Source: Paenibacillus piri (GTDB taxonomy: Bacteria > Bacillota > Bacilli > Paenibacillales > NBRC-103111). From it: a DNA stretch of 64,000 bases. Where the stretch lies: contig NZ_SMRT01000010.1 of the NCBI RefSeq assembly GCF_004354045.1, positions 179,635 to 243,634 on the forward strand, in the 5' to 3' direction. The translations under genes were made by a program, and so were the position numbers. Each line of letters begins with the position of its first letter. Within the stretch, counting starts at the first letter, position 1. Positions 9,274-16,405 of the stretch are shown here, in pieces. The notes beneath the pieces were generated by a model. That model made no database searches and was not told the origin of the DNA. It saw only the letters and a list, made by a program, of their open reading frames with translations.

Positions 9274-10698
9274 TTATTTCAGCCGCTCCCAATAGGACGT
9301 GATCTCTTCCGACCACTTTTCAATAATGGCCTGCGCCCCAAAGTTTTCAATCCGACGCTGGCCCAGCTTTCCTTCATATTCAACTAATTCCTCACGCATA
9401 GTCACAATGACCCCCTTATAGGCTGCATCATTTGCAAGATTGCAGGTTTCTCCGGGGTCGGCAGTCAGATCGAATAGCTGCTCCAGCCCTATTCGATTTC
9501 GCAGCGAATTCGGCGGAAGATCGCGGTCCCGTTCGTTCGGCATATACTCCATAACATATTTGTAACGGTCCGTCACGATGGCCCGCCCGTAATAATTGCT
9601 CTCCACATAAACGGATTTGCGCCAATCCACAACGTCATTACCTTCAATAAGCGGTCTGAGACTGCGGCCATGAGTCCCGTCCGGAGCCTCGACACCCGCA
9701 TAATCGCAAATCGTCTTCATGTAATCAATCCCGGAAATGAGATGCTCCTTAATGGCTTTTCTTTTCGCGACAGACACTCCTTCGCCAAGGCATGCCGCTA
9801 TGTAAGGAACCCGCAAGCTTTCCTCGTACAGCGTAAATTTTTGGAACATCCGGTGGGATGCACACGCTTCTCCATGATCGGATGTAAAAATTATGAGCGT
9901 GTTATCCTTATAACGGGTCTGTTCGAGAACATTCAACAAATTTCCGATTTCTCTGTCTACTTTTTCAATAAAACGATAATAATGCCAAATATAATAGCGC
10001 CACTGGATGTCCGACCATCTGGTTGTCGCTTTCCTGATCTTATCGTGAATCAATGCTCCGTCCATCCGGCGGCAAACGCGCTGTAATACCGTTTCATTTT
10101 CGTCATAAGAGAAGTTTTCCGGAAGCGGAGGCAATTCATCTTCATGAATAACGCCTAATCGGACAAGATCGGGAATATCATTGAACTCATGCGAATGTAA
10201 GTATTCGCAAATATCATGCGGATTGATGTAATTCACCTGTAAGTAGAATGGCTTTTTACTATTGTAACTCGTTAAAAAGTCTATAGCCGCATGAGTTGTG
10301 ACATGATCGTAAACCTCAGCTCCACCTGCCATTATGTCGCGTTTGCCATTGTAATGCGTATGGAAGCTTTGCCTGACATCCCGCCCGTCGACATGCCATT
10401 TGCCGATGTGAGCCGCGTAATAGTTATTGCGATTCAGGTGAGCTCCAAGATCGGGGATGTCCTCACGCAAAATTCCGTCATTGAAAGGAACCCCCGTTTC
10501 ACTGCTATACCGTCCGGTCATCCAGGTGGTCCTGGCAGGCGTGCACACAGGATCCGTCGAATAAGATCGTTGAAAAGTGACTCCATTCTCGCATAAACGG
10601 TCTAAATGAGGCGTATTTACATAACGATTACCGGCGGCGGAAAGCGCATGATATGAATGCTGGTCGGTGCTGATAAATAAAATATTCGGGTTACTCAA
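9274..10698 (-). CDS. Sulfatase, formylglycine-dependent (S1/alkaline-phosphatase fold)
   Basis: 474 aa. The N-terminus NILFISTDQHSYHALS carries metal ligands; DPVCTPARTTWMTGRYSSE has the C-x-P-x-R core in which Cys (about residue 53) is converted to formylglycine; LIIFTSDHGEACASH supplies the distal metal site. It should hydrolyse a sulfate ester, with choline-sulfatase/iduronate-type proteins as nearest look-alikes. No signal peptide is visible, so desulfation would be cytoplasmic, after ABC import. It overlaps the preceding unknown gene by 4 bp (ATGA) and precedes the GH32 gene. A maturase (FGE or anSME) must be encoded outside this window. A phosphoesterase role cannot be excluded, but the Cys motif favours sulfatase. 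Confidence 0.88.
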   Translation of the reverse strand: MSNPNILFISTDQHSYHALSAAGNRYVNTPHLDRLCENGVTFQRSYSTDPVCTPARTTWMTGRYSSETGVPFNDGILREDIPDLGAHLNRNNYYAAHIGKWHVDGRDVRQSFHTHYNGKRDIMAGGAEVYDHVTTHAAIDFLTSYNSKKPFYLQVNYINPHDICEYLHSHEFNDIPDLVRLGVIHEDELPPLPENFSYDENETVLQRVCRRMDGALIHDKIRKATTRWSDIQWRYYIWHYYRFIEKVDREIGNLLNVLEQTRYKDNTLIIFTSDHGEACASHRMFQKFTLYEESLRVPYIAACLGEGVSVAKRKAIKEHLISGIDYMKTICDYAGVEAPDGTHGRSLRPLIEGNDVVDWRKSVYVESNYYGRAIVTDRYKYVMEYMPNERDRDLPPNSLRNRIGLEQLFDLTADPGETCNLANDAAYKGVIVTMREELVEYEGKLGQRRIENFGAQAIIEKWSEEITSYWERLK

Positions 10699-11471
10699 GG
10701 CTTGATTCCCTCCTGATCTCTAAGTACGTACGTAAATAACGTTGTCGTCATTACGACAACGCGCTGCTGCTCGTCTACCCACCAGTAGGAAGGAATAGTT
10801 CCGGTTCCATGCAAATAATAGCCTTGTATTCGCATCTTTTTTGTGCCTGAGCTCAAGATGTCCTCCTGCAGGTGTCCCAACCGTTGATGCGGATACAGCC
10901 GTTCCAGCCGTTCCAATAGCGCGAACTCCTGCACTCCGCCTTGTCCCGCTAGCACAGGAAGCGTATCAAAGAGGGTAAACTCGCTAATCAGCGGCTGCGA
11001 AAGCGGAGCCTGCCCTGCGGAGAAAGATGTGCCGGAACTGTGCAGTAATTTTACATCGGCTCTATCAGATTCCCTGAAAATTTGCCCTCTCAATGAATAC
11101 GACTTAAACAAATCGTTGGATTGGATCGAGGCCGATAATTCAAATCTATCTTTCAGGCTGCGAAAATGATTGTCTTCACAGGAAAAGCTCAATTCCAAGG
11201 CTTCGCCGCTGGAAGAATCCTTTTGCCGGACATGATAGCTCCAGCCGTCCGCTTTTTTTCTGCGTTCGATACGGAGCTCTCCCAAAAGCAGCTCATCCAT
11301 ATTACAAATCCCTGGAAAATGATTGAAGGAATAGTTAGGCATGATAGCATAATGAATAACGCCGGGTTCCGGTTTCTTCTCTTCGATCATTTGGTTAAAT
11401 TTGGTATAAAAATCAACTGTAGGGACATGATGCGACCGGTAATCAAAGCTCCAATTCAAATGGTTTTCCAT
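10695..11471 (-). CDS. Unknown protein co-encoded with the sulfatase
   Basis: 258 aa, not recognised. No signal peptide or membrane helix. The sequence alternates beta-like stretches with many aromatics (WSFDYRSHHVPTVDF near the start, GYYLHGTGTIPSYWW near 220), suggesting a beta-sandwich or jelly-roll. It sits between the second permease and the sulfatase, overlapping the latter by 4 bp, so translation is coupled. Possible roles are a second hydrolase or isomerase acting on the same sugar; nothing in the sequence decides this. Position in the operon gives good confidence that the gene is real. Confidence 0.75.
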   Translation of the reverse strand: MENHLNWSFDYRSHHVPTVDFYTKFNQMIEEKKPEPGVIHYAIMPNYSFNHFPGICNMDELLLGELRIERRKKADGWSYHVRQKDSSSGEALELSFSCEDNHFRSLKDRFELSASIQSNDLFKSYSLRGQIFRESDRADVKLLHSSGTSFSAGQAPLSQPLISEFTLFDTLPVLAGQGGVQEFALLERLERLYPHQRLGHLQEDILSSGTKKMRIQGYYLHGTGTIPSYWWVDEQQRVVVMTTTLFTYVLRDQEGIKP

Positions 11472-11517
11472 AGTTCTCGTCTCCTGTCACTTACTCTATC
11501 TCTTACTTTTTACTTGT

Positions 11518-12354
11518 CTATCCTTCCTTGCCCGAGCCTTCCAGCATTCCTTTGATCATCATTTTATTGACGAACAAGTACATAATCAGAATAGGAAGCA
11601 CACTTAATGTAGCCGCGGCCAAAACGATACCGTACTCCAGCGAGGCAGACGGATCGGCGATGCTTTTCAAGGCCACACTTACCGTAAACATCTCTTTTTT
11701 AGTTACCGCTATCAGAGGCCATAAAAAATCGTTCCATGAATTCATGAAGGTAAGAACAACTAATGAAACCAGAGCGGGAGTCAGAATAGGAAAAGCGATC
11801 TTGCCTAATATTTGCGTTTCCGTTGCCCCTTCGATACGCGCCGCTTCCATCAGCTCATTCGGCACACTCGTCACCGCAAATTGGCGAATCATAAAGATCC
11901 CGAAAGGCAAAGAGGCTTGCAGCATAGGCAGTATCAAACCTTGATAGCTGTTCGACCAACCAAATACCCGTATCATGAGATAGGTCGGAATCAGACGCGT
12001 CTCGAAAGGAATCATCATCGTAGCCAGCATTAACACGTACAGCACGTTTTTCGCCGGAAAATGATACTTGGCAAACGTATAGCCGGCCAGCAAGCAAAGG
12101 AAGGCTGCCAATATCGTGATCGAGATGGAAACGAACAAGCTGTTCAGCATATTTCGGATAAACGGCCAATCATCGATCAAAGCTGCATATTTATGAAAGT
12201 GAATTCCATTGCGCGGCCATAACGAAGGATTCAGCGATAAGATCTCAAAATTTTCTTTAAAGCTTCCAAGAATCATATATATAAACGGAAACAATGTAGC
12301 CAAAACCATGCCCCAAAGAATAGCGTAAAAGGGTATTCTATAAACGGTTCTCAT
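11518..12354 (-). CDS. ABC sugar transporter permease, MalG/UgpE-type
   Basis: 278 aa with six predicted membrane helices. The cytoplasmic EAA loop that docks the ATPase reads ELMEAARIEGATETQILGKI at about 185, followed by FPILTPALVSL and NSWNDFLWPL, typical of CUT1 inner-membrane components. It pairs with the permease at 12379 and the lipoprotein at 13372. No ATPase gene is in the operon; CUT1 systems of Bacillota often share an MsmK-type ATPase encoded elsewhere. Confidence 0.93.
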   Translation of the reverse strand: MRTVYRIPFYAILWGMVLATLFPFIYMILGSFKENFEILSLNPSLWPRNGIHFHKYAALIDDWPFIRNMLNSLFVSISITILAAFLCLLAGYTFAKYHFPAKNVLYVLMLATMMIPFETRLIPTYLMIRVFGWSNSYQGLILPMLQASLPFGIFMIRQFAVTSVPNELMEAARIEGATETQILGKIAFPILTPALVSLVVLTFMNSWNDFLWPLIAVTKKEMFTVSVALKSIADPSASLEYGIVLAAATLSVLPILIMYLFVNKMMIKGMLEGSGKEG

Positions 12355-12378
12355 GCAACGCCTCCTCCTCAGTCTGTG

Positions 12379-13287
12379 TTATTTGACTGCTCTGTTATTT
12401 ACGTAAAACATAATCAGGCTGAATACTAGAAGAATGATAAACAAGCAGGTCGAAATGGCCGAAGCATAGCCCAATTTAAAATATTCAAATCCGTTTAAGT
12501 ACATATAGTACATCAGCGTGGTGGATGAGAATTGCGGGCCGCCGTTCGTCAATACAAGCGAATCTGCAATGTTCTGAAAAATCCAGATGGTCGACATGAC
12601 CATGACAAAAAAAATGACGTTGGACATCATCGGAACGGTGATGCTAAAGAAAGCTCTAACCGGGTTCGCGCCATCGATGGACGCCGCCTCATATAAGTTT
12701 TTCGGAATTTGCTGAAGACCGGCGAGCATAATGATTGCAAAATAACCGGTTACTCTCCATATATTCATAAGGGCAATCGATACTTTGGACCATTGCTCGG
12801 ATTGAAGCCAAGGAATAGCGTCCATTCCGAAGATGTTATGCAATACCGCGTTAAAAATCCCGCCGTCGGTAGCAAAAAAGATGCGGAAAATAATCGCAAT
12901 GACGACGATGGCCGTGATGTTGGGCAACAGGAAAAAGAAGGAAAAGAAGTTTTTCGCCTTACTGACGCCAAAATTAACCAACGAAGCGAGTACCAAAGCT
13001 AATAAGGTTCGCAGAGGAATAATGAATACCCATAAGATAAAGGTATTGGACAGCGTCTTCCAGAAGAGCGGGTCGATCATAATGGCTTTATAGTTGTCCA
13101 ATCCGACATAAATTTTAGGTGAAAAACCATCCCACTGCGTGAAACTGATATATAGACCGAAAAGATTTGGATACAATTCAAAGATTAGAAAAAAGATAAA
13201 GAACGGAGCGATCCACAAGTAACAATGAAGATGACTCGTAATGCGACTCCATAAATTGTGCTGGATACTCACATAATCACTTCCCAT
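12379..13287 (-). CDS. ABC sugar transporter permease, MalF/UgpA-type
   Basis: 302 aa, about six helices after a basic N-terminus. The EAA motif NLYEAASIDGANPVRAFFSI lies near residue 215, and LFGLYISFTQWDGFSP in the first external loop is typical of UgpA/LacF-like CUT1 permeases. Second gene of the operon, 85 bp after the binding-protein gene and 25 bp before the partner permease. With the lipoprotein it should form a high-affinity oligosaccharide importer. Confidence 0.93.
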   Translation of the reverse strand: MGSDYVSIQHNLWSRITSHLHCYLWIAPFFIFFLIFELYPNLFGLYISFTQWDGFSPKIYVGLDNYKAIMIDPLFWKTLSNTFILWVFIIPLRTLLALVLASLVNFGVSKAKNFFSFFFLLPNITAIVVIAIIFRIFFATDGGIFNAVLHNIFGMDAIPWLQSEQWSKVSIALMNIWRVTGYFAIIMLAGLQQIPKNLYEAASIDGANPVRAFFSITVPMMSNVIFFVMVMSTIWIFQNIADSLVLTNGGPQFSSTTLMYYMYLNGFEYFKLGYASAISTCLFIILLVFSLIMFYVNNRAVK

Positions 13288-13371
13288 ATCAAAAGTAGGG
13301 ACTGTCAGGACTATTTCTTACCATGTAAGAAACAACCGGGCAGTCCGTTTTTGCCATTCTATTCAGATCGG

Positions 13372-14709
13372 TTAATGCTTAATGTTTTTTACCTGGTCGC
13401 TGATGCTCTTAATGGTAGCTTCCGCTGAAACTCCGCCTTTAAAAAATTTAGCCAGCTCGACGTTCATAATCCGATCGGCCTCAGGGCTTCTCTCATCCGT
13501 ATAAGCCAGTTTCGGCGCAGTCTCTACTAAAACTTTCGCTTCTTCGGAAATCAGTTTTTGATCTCCGAACGCTTTCCATGGCACGGAATCTTGCGTCAGC
13601 TTCTTTAAGCTTGGAATGTAGTTGTTTGCCATGCGTACAACGAGCCCTGGCTTATCAATTTCGGAAAATGCCTTTCCTGCTTCATCGGACATGGCCAAAT
13701 ATTTGATAAGCGCCTTGGCGCCTTCCGGATTTTTAGTGTTTTTATTAATAACGTAGTACTCGGAATTGTGATAGAACGATACGGGACCATCGGCTGCCAA
13801 TTTCGGAGGCTGCGCATAGCTCCACTTTCCCATCCCGCCCTTGCCTTGGGGATCCAGACTTCCGGCATAGTTGGCAGCATCAGAAGTAACCGTCAACAAA
13901 CCGGCAATTTTGCCTGCATTGACTTGCGTCCAAAATTCCTGGGATAAATCCTTGACCGGAGCGAAGTAACCACCATCGACCATTTTCTTTACTAAGTTTA
14001 AAGCCTCGACGCCTTTTCCTTTCGGTTCGTTCAATATTACGTTTCCTTGAGGATCAAAAAGAGTGCCGCCCATTTGCAGCAACGTGCGGTAGAACGGATT
14101 TCTCGCCTCACTAGGATCTAATACACCCATAAAATAACCGTTCTCCTTCAATTTTTGCGCTGCATTCAAATATTCATCCATCGTTTTCGGAGCCTGCAGG
14201 CCAAGCTTATCGAAGATATCTTTACGGTACAGAAACGCGCCGAGATTGGCCTGATTCGGAATACCATAGAACTTTCCGTCCTTCGTGACCGCGTCCAGAG
14301 ATCCCGGCAGCAAATCTTTCGTATCGAAACTTCCGGTCAGATCCATCAACCAGCCGGATTTAATGAACTGTTGCCCTAAAAAATCGTGGATAATCATGAT
14401 ATCCGGTTCACCCTGGTTAGTCGAGAGCTGAAGCTTCATTTTGGTAGGATACTCTGCATAAGGAAATTTTTGATAGGAAACCTTAAGATCGGGATGCTTG
14501 CTGGCGTAGTCTTCCATTACAGCTTGAGCCGCACTGACAAGGTGGGCACCCCCCCAAAAAGATAATTCGCCTGTCGGCTCATTGCCTGCCGCAGTCTGAG
14601 AGCCGGAAGGCGAAGTTGACTTGGGTGCCGCTTCCTGCGTTGCGCTGCACGCAGTCATCATTGCAGTGAGTCCAACCATCAATACTATTGTCGAATTTCT
14701 CCATTTCAT
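13372..14709 (-). CDS. Sugar ABC transporter substrate-binding lipoprotein
   Basis: 445 aa. N-terminal signal peptide with lipobox TAMMTACS (Cys about residue 21), then a Ser/Thr/Pro linker and a family-1 extracellular solute-binding fold: GELSFWGGAHLVSAAQAVME near 50, YAEYPTKMKLQLSTNQGEPD near 85. Anchored outside the membrane, it captures the sugar and delivers it to the two permeases downstream. It is the first structural gene after lacI; a perfect 22-bp palindrome (14832-14853) lies about 120 bp before its ATG. Ligand is inferred from the operon (a fructoside, perhaps sulfated), not from the protein itself. Confidence 0.92.
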   Translation of the reverse strand: MKWRNSTIVLMVGLTAMMTACSATQEAAPKSTSPSGSQTAAGNEPTGELSFWGGAHLVSAAQAVMEDYASKHPDLKVSYQKFPYAEYPTKMKLQLSTNQGEPDIMIIHDFLGQQFIKSGWLMDLTGSFDTKDLLPGSLDAVTKDGKFYGIPNQANLGAFLYRKDIFDKLGLQAPKTMDEYLNAAQKLKENGYFMGVLDPSEARNPFYRTLLQMGGTLFDPQGNVILNEPKGKGVEALNLVKKMVDGGYFAPVKDLSQEFWTQVNAGKIAGLLTVTSDAANYAGSLDPQGKGGMGKWSYAQPPKLAADGPVSFYHNSEYYVINKNTKNPEGAKALIKYLAMSDEAGKAFSEIDKPGLVVRMANNYIPSLKKLTQDSVPWKAFGDQKLISEEAKVLVETAPKLAYTDERSPEADRIMNVELAKFFKGGVSAEATIKSISDQVKNIKH

Positions 14710-14831
14710 TGTTTACAATCCCCCATAAATGATAATTTGAATTGCTAATGTTTTTGTAGACCGATTGATGAAGCTTCTAATGGATATTTGCATGGAACTG
14801 ATCTGAACGGAAACACCCCCTCCATTCTGAA

Positions 14832-14853
14832 AAATCGGTTGCGCAACCGATTT
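14832..14853. promoter_or_regulatory. LacI-type operator upstream of the sugar operon
   Basis: A perfect 22-bp palindrome, core AATCGGTTGCGCAACCGATT, between lacI and the binding-protein gene. Symmetric about a central CpG as in LacI-family operators, and related to the site at 15909-15930 (shared core TTGCGCAA flanked by CGR/YCG). Confidence 0.85.
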
Positions 14854-14876
14854 CCTAAAACTCAAATTAAAAGAGG

Positions 14877-15866
14877 CTAACAAGAGCCTCTGAGAACAAA
14901 CTCTGTAGGCAGTCGGTAATCCTTCCTTTCCATGTCCGGATGGTCGATTCTGGCCAATATGGCCTTTGCGGTCATTTCCCCTAACGCCCGAGGAGATTGC
15001 TTAATTACGGTTAATTGCGGTTTTAATATTTGCATCCAATTGTATTCTTCCACACTGATCACCGCCAATTCGTCTGGGATTTGAATTTGCGCTTCCTGCA
15101 AATATTTTACTGCCCCAATCATCATGACATAGTTGGCGATCATCAGCGCCGTCATGTTCGAGTTCTCTATCAACTCCTTACATAGCAAATATCCGTTTTC
15201 GATGCATGAATGGGCGCTTTTTATAAGTGAAAGATCAAGGGGAATATTATAAGCTTTTAACACATCATGGTAAGCTTGAAATTTTTCATAGTTAGGAGTT
15301 ACTTCAAAATCGCTTTTGATCAAGCCGATTTTCTCATGTCCCTTGCTTACAAGGTAAGAGAACGCTTCAAAAGCTCCATGGTAAATATCCGAAGTAACCG
15401 TATCAGCCCAATTGGCATGAGCCTTCGCATCTACAAACACCGTTGGATAGCTGCCCTTGATCAAATCGTCGTAGTAGCCTGCTTCGCTGCTAGAAGGAGA
15501 AATAACCAGCCCGTCGATAAGACGAGAGTTTAACATTTGGATCATCTCCTTTTCCTTCTGGACGTCACGACGTGAATTGCACAATATCATATTGTATCCG
15601 TTATCATTTAATACACTCTCCATTCCCTGAGTGACAAGCATGGAGAAAGGTTCCTCTTCTGGCAGCGGAAATATAAAGCCGATAATTTTACTTTTGTTGC
15701 TCCGCAAACTGCTGGCCACTTGACTTGGATAATAATCGAGTTCCTCCATAGCCTTCCTAACTTTCTCTATAGTCTCAGGTGCAACAAAGCGTGTTTTATT
15801 AATCACATGCGAGACAGTCGATTTCGAGACGCCGGCTCTTTGTGCAACATCGTTAATTGAGGCCAT
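14877..15866 (-). CDS. LacI-family transcriptional repressor of the sugar operon
   Basis: 329 aa. N-terminal helix-turn-helix and hinge helix: SINDVAQRAGVSKSTVSHVI and EKVRKAMEELDYYPSQVASS (residues 3-58); then a periplasmic-binding-protein-like effector domain (IIGFIFPLPEEEPFSMLVTQ). It sits directly upstream of and co-oriented with the ABC-sulfatase-GH32-kinase genes. Two perfect related palindromes, one before this gene and one before the operon, are obvious operators, implying autorepression and operon repression relieved by the imported sugar or its product. The ATG start begins the usual MA-S-I-N-D-V pattern. Confidence 0.93.
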   Translation of the reverse strand: MASINDVAQRAGVSKSTVSHVINKTRFVAPETIEKVRKAMEELDYYPSQVASSLRSNKSKIIGFIFPLPEEEPFSMLVTQGMESVLNDNGYNMILCNSRRDVQKEKEMIQMLNSRLIDGLVISPSSSEAGYYDDLIKGSYPTVFVDAKAHANWADTVTSDIYHGAFEAFSYLVSKGHEKIGLIKSDFEVTPNYEKFQAYHDVLKAYNIPLDLSLIKSAHSCIENGYLLCKELIENSNMTALMIANYVMMIGAVKYLQEAQIQIPDELAVISVEEYNWMQILKPQLTVIKQSPRALGEMTAKAILARIDHPDMERKDYRLPTEFVLRGSC

Positions 15867-15908
15867 CTTTATAAACTCCTTAAAATATTATTTATATAAA
15901 CATTCGCA

Positions 15909-15930
15909 AAACCGATTGCGCAATCGGTTT
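15909..15930. promoter_or_regulatory. LacI-type operator upstream of lacI (autoregulation)
   Basis: A perfect 22-bp palindrome, core AACCGATTGCGCAATCGGTT, 43 bp before the repressor start. Same centre as the 14832 site with two exchanged base pairs per arm. Confidence 0.85.
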
Positions 15931-15965
15931 CTTAGATAGTAACACATATCCCGCAATCTTACAAC

Positions 15966-16017
15966 ATACTTTAGACGATACATACTTTAGACGATATACG
16001 ATATACTTTAGACGATA
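15966..16017. repeat. Three direct copies of a 15-bp sequence
   Basis: ATACTTTAGACGATA occurs at 15966-15980, 15982-15996 and 16003-16017, exact in all three. It lies in the 380-bp gap between lacI and the gene at 16247. Could be binding sites or slipped-strand duplication. Confidence 0.9.
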
Positions 16018-16246
16018 AATAAGTTTATGTTGCTCGTTGCCTGAAAAACGAAATCTCGCTTCGCATATGCAACCTTCCATCCTGCCTTCGCGTTATTTTA
16101 TATGAAGCCGCGCAAATGAAAAATTTATTCGCCAAGATCATCATTTACAGCATAAACCTTCAACACTTTTAGACATTCCCATGGTAAACTAAAATAGTCA
16201 TGTTCAGTTGACGCGCATCATTTATTTATATATAAGGAGAATTCAC

Positions 16247-16384
16247 ATGGCTTACCGATATGAACCTCCATCTTCCGAAAAAAGGCGGGATTGGCGAGCG
16301 ATCACGGTGTACATGTTGTCGGGATTTCTGGCAGGCATTTCGTTGTGGGTCGTTATTTTGTGGGCGGTTGTAAACTTTATTTAG
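16247..16384 (+). CDS. 45-aa single-pass membrane protein
   Basis: A short gene with AAGGAG 8 bp before ATG. The product has a charged N-terminal third (YEPPSSEKRRDWRAI) and one hydrophobic helix (VYMLSGFLAGISLWVVILW), ending TAG at 16382. It precedes the penicillin-binding-protein gene by only 21 bp, so it is probably co-transcribed. Small membrane peptides beside PBP genes can modulate them, but no family was recognised. Confidence 0.7.
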   Translation: MAYRYEPPSSEKRRDWRAITVYMLSGFLAGISLWVVILWAVVNFI

Positions 16385-16405
16385 CGCCGGGGGGACGGGG
16401 AGAGC

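Noticed and set aside
15966..16017. Short repeat as a CRISPR array
   Set aside because: Repeat units are 15 bp with almost no spacer and no cas genes are present.
15892..16080. 62-codon minus-strand frame across the triple repeat
   Set aside because: It reads through direct repeats and an operator and lacks a ribosome site.
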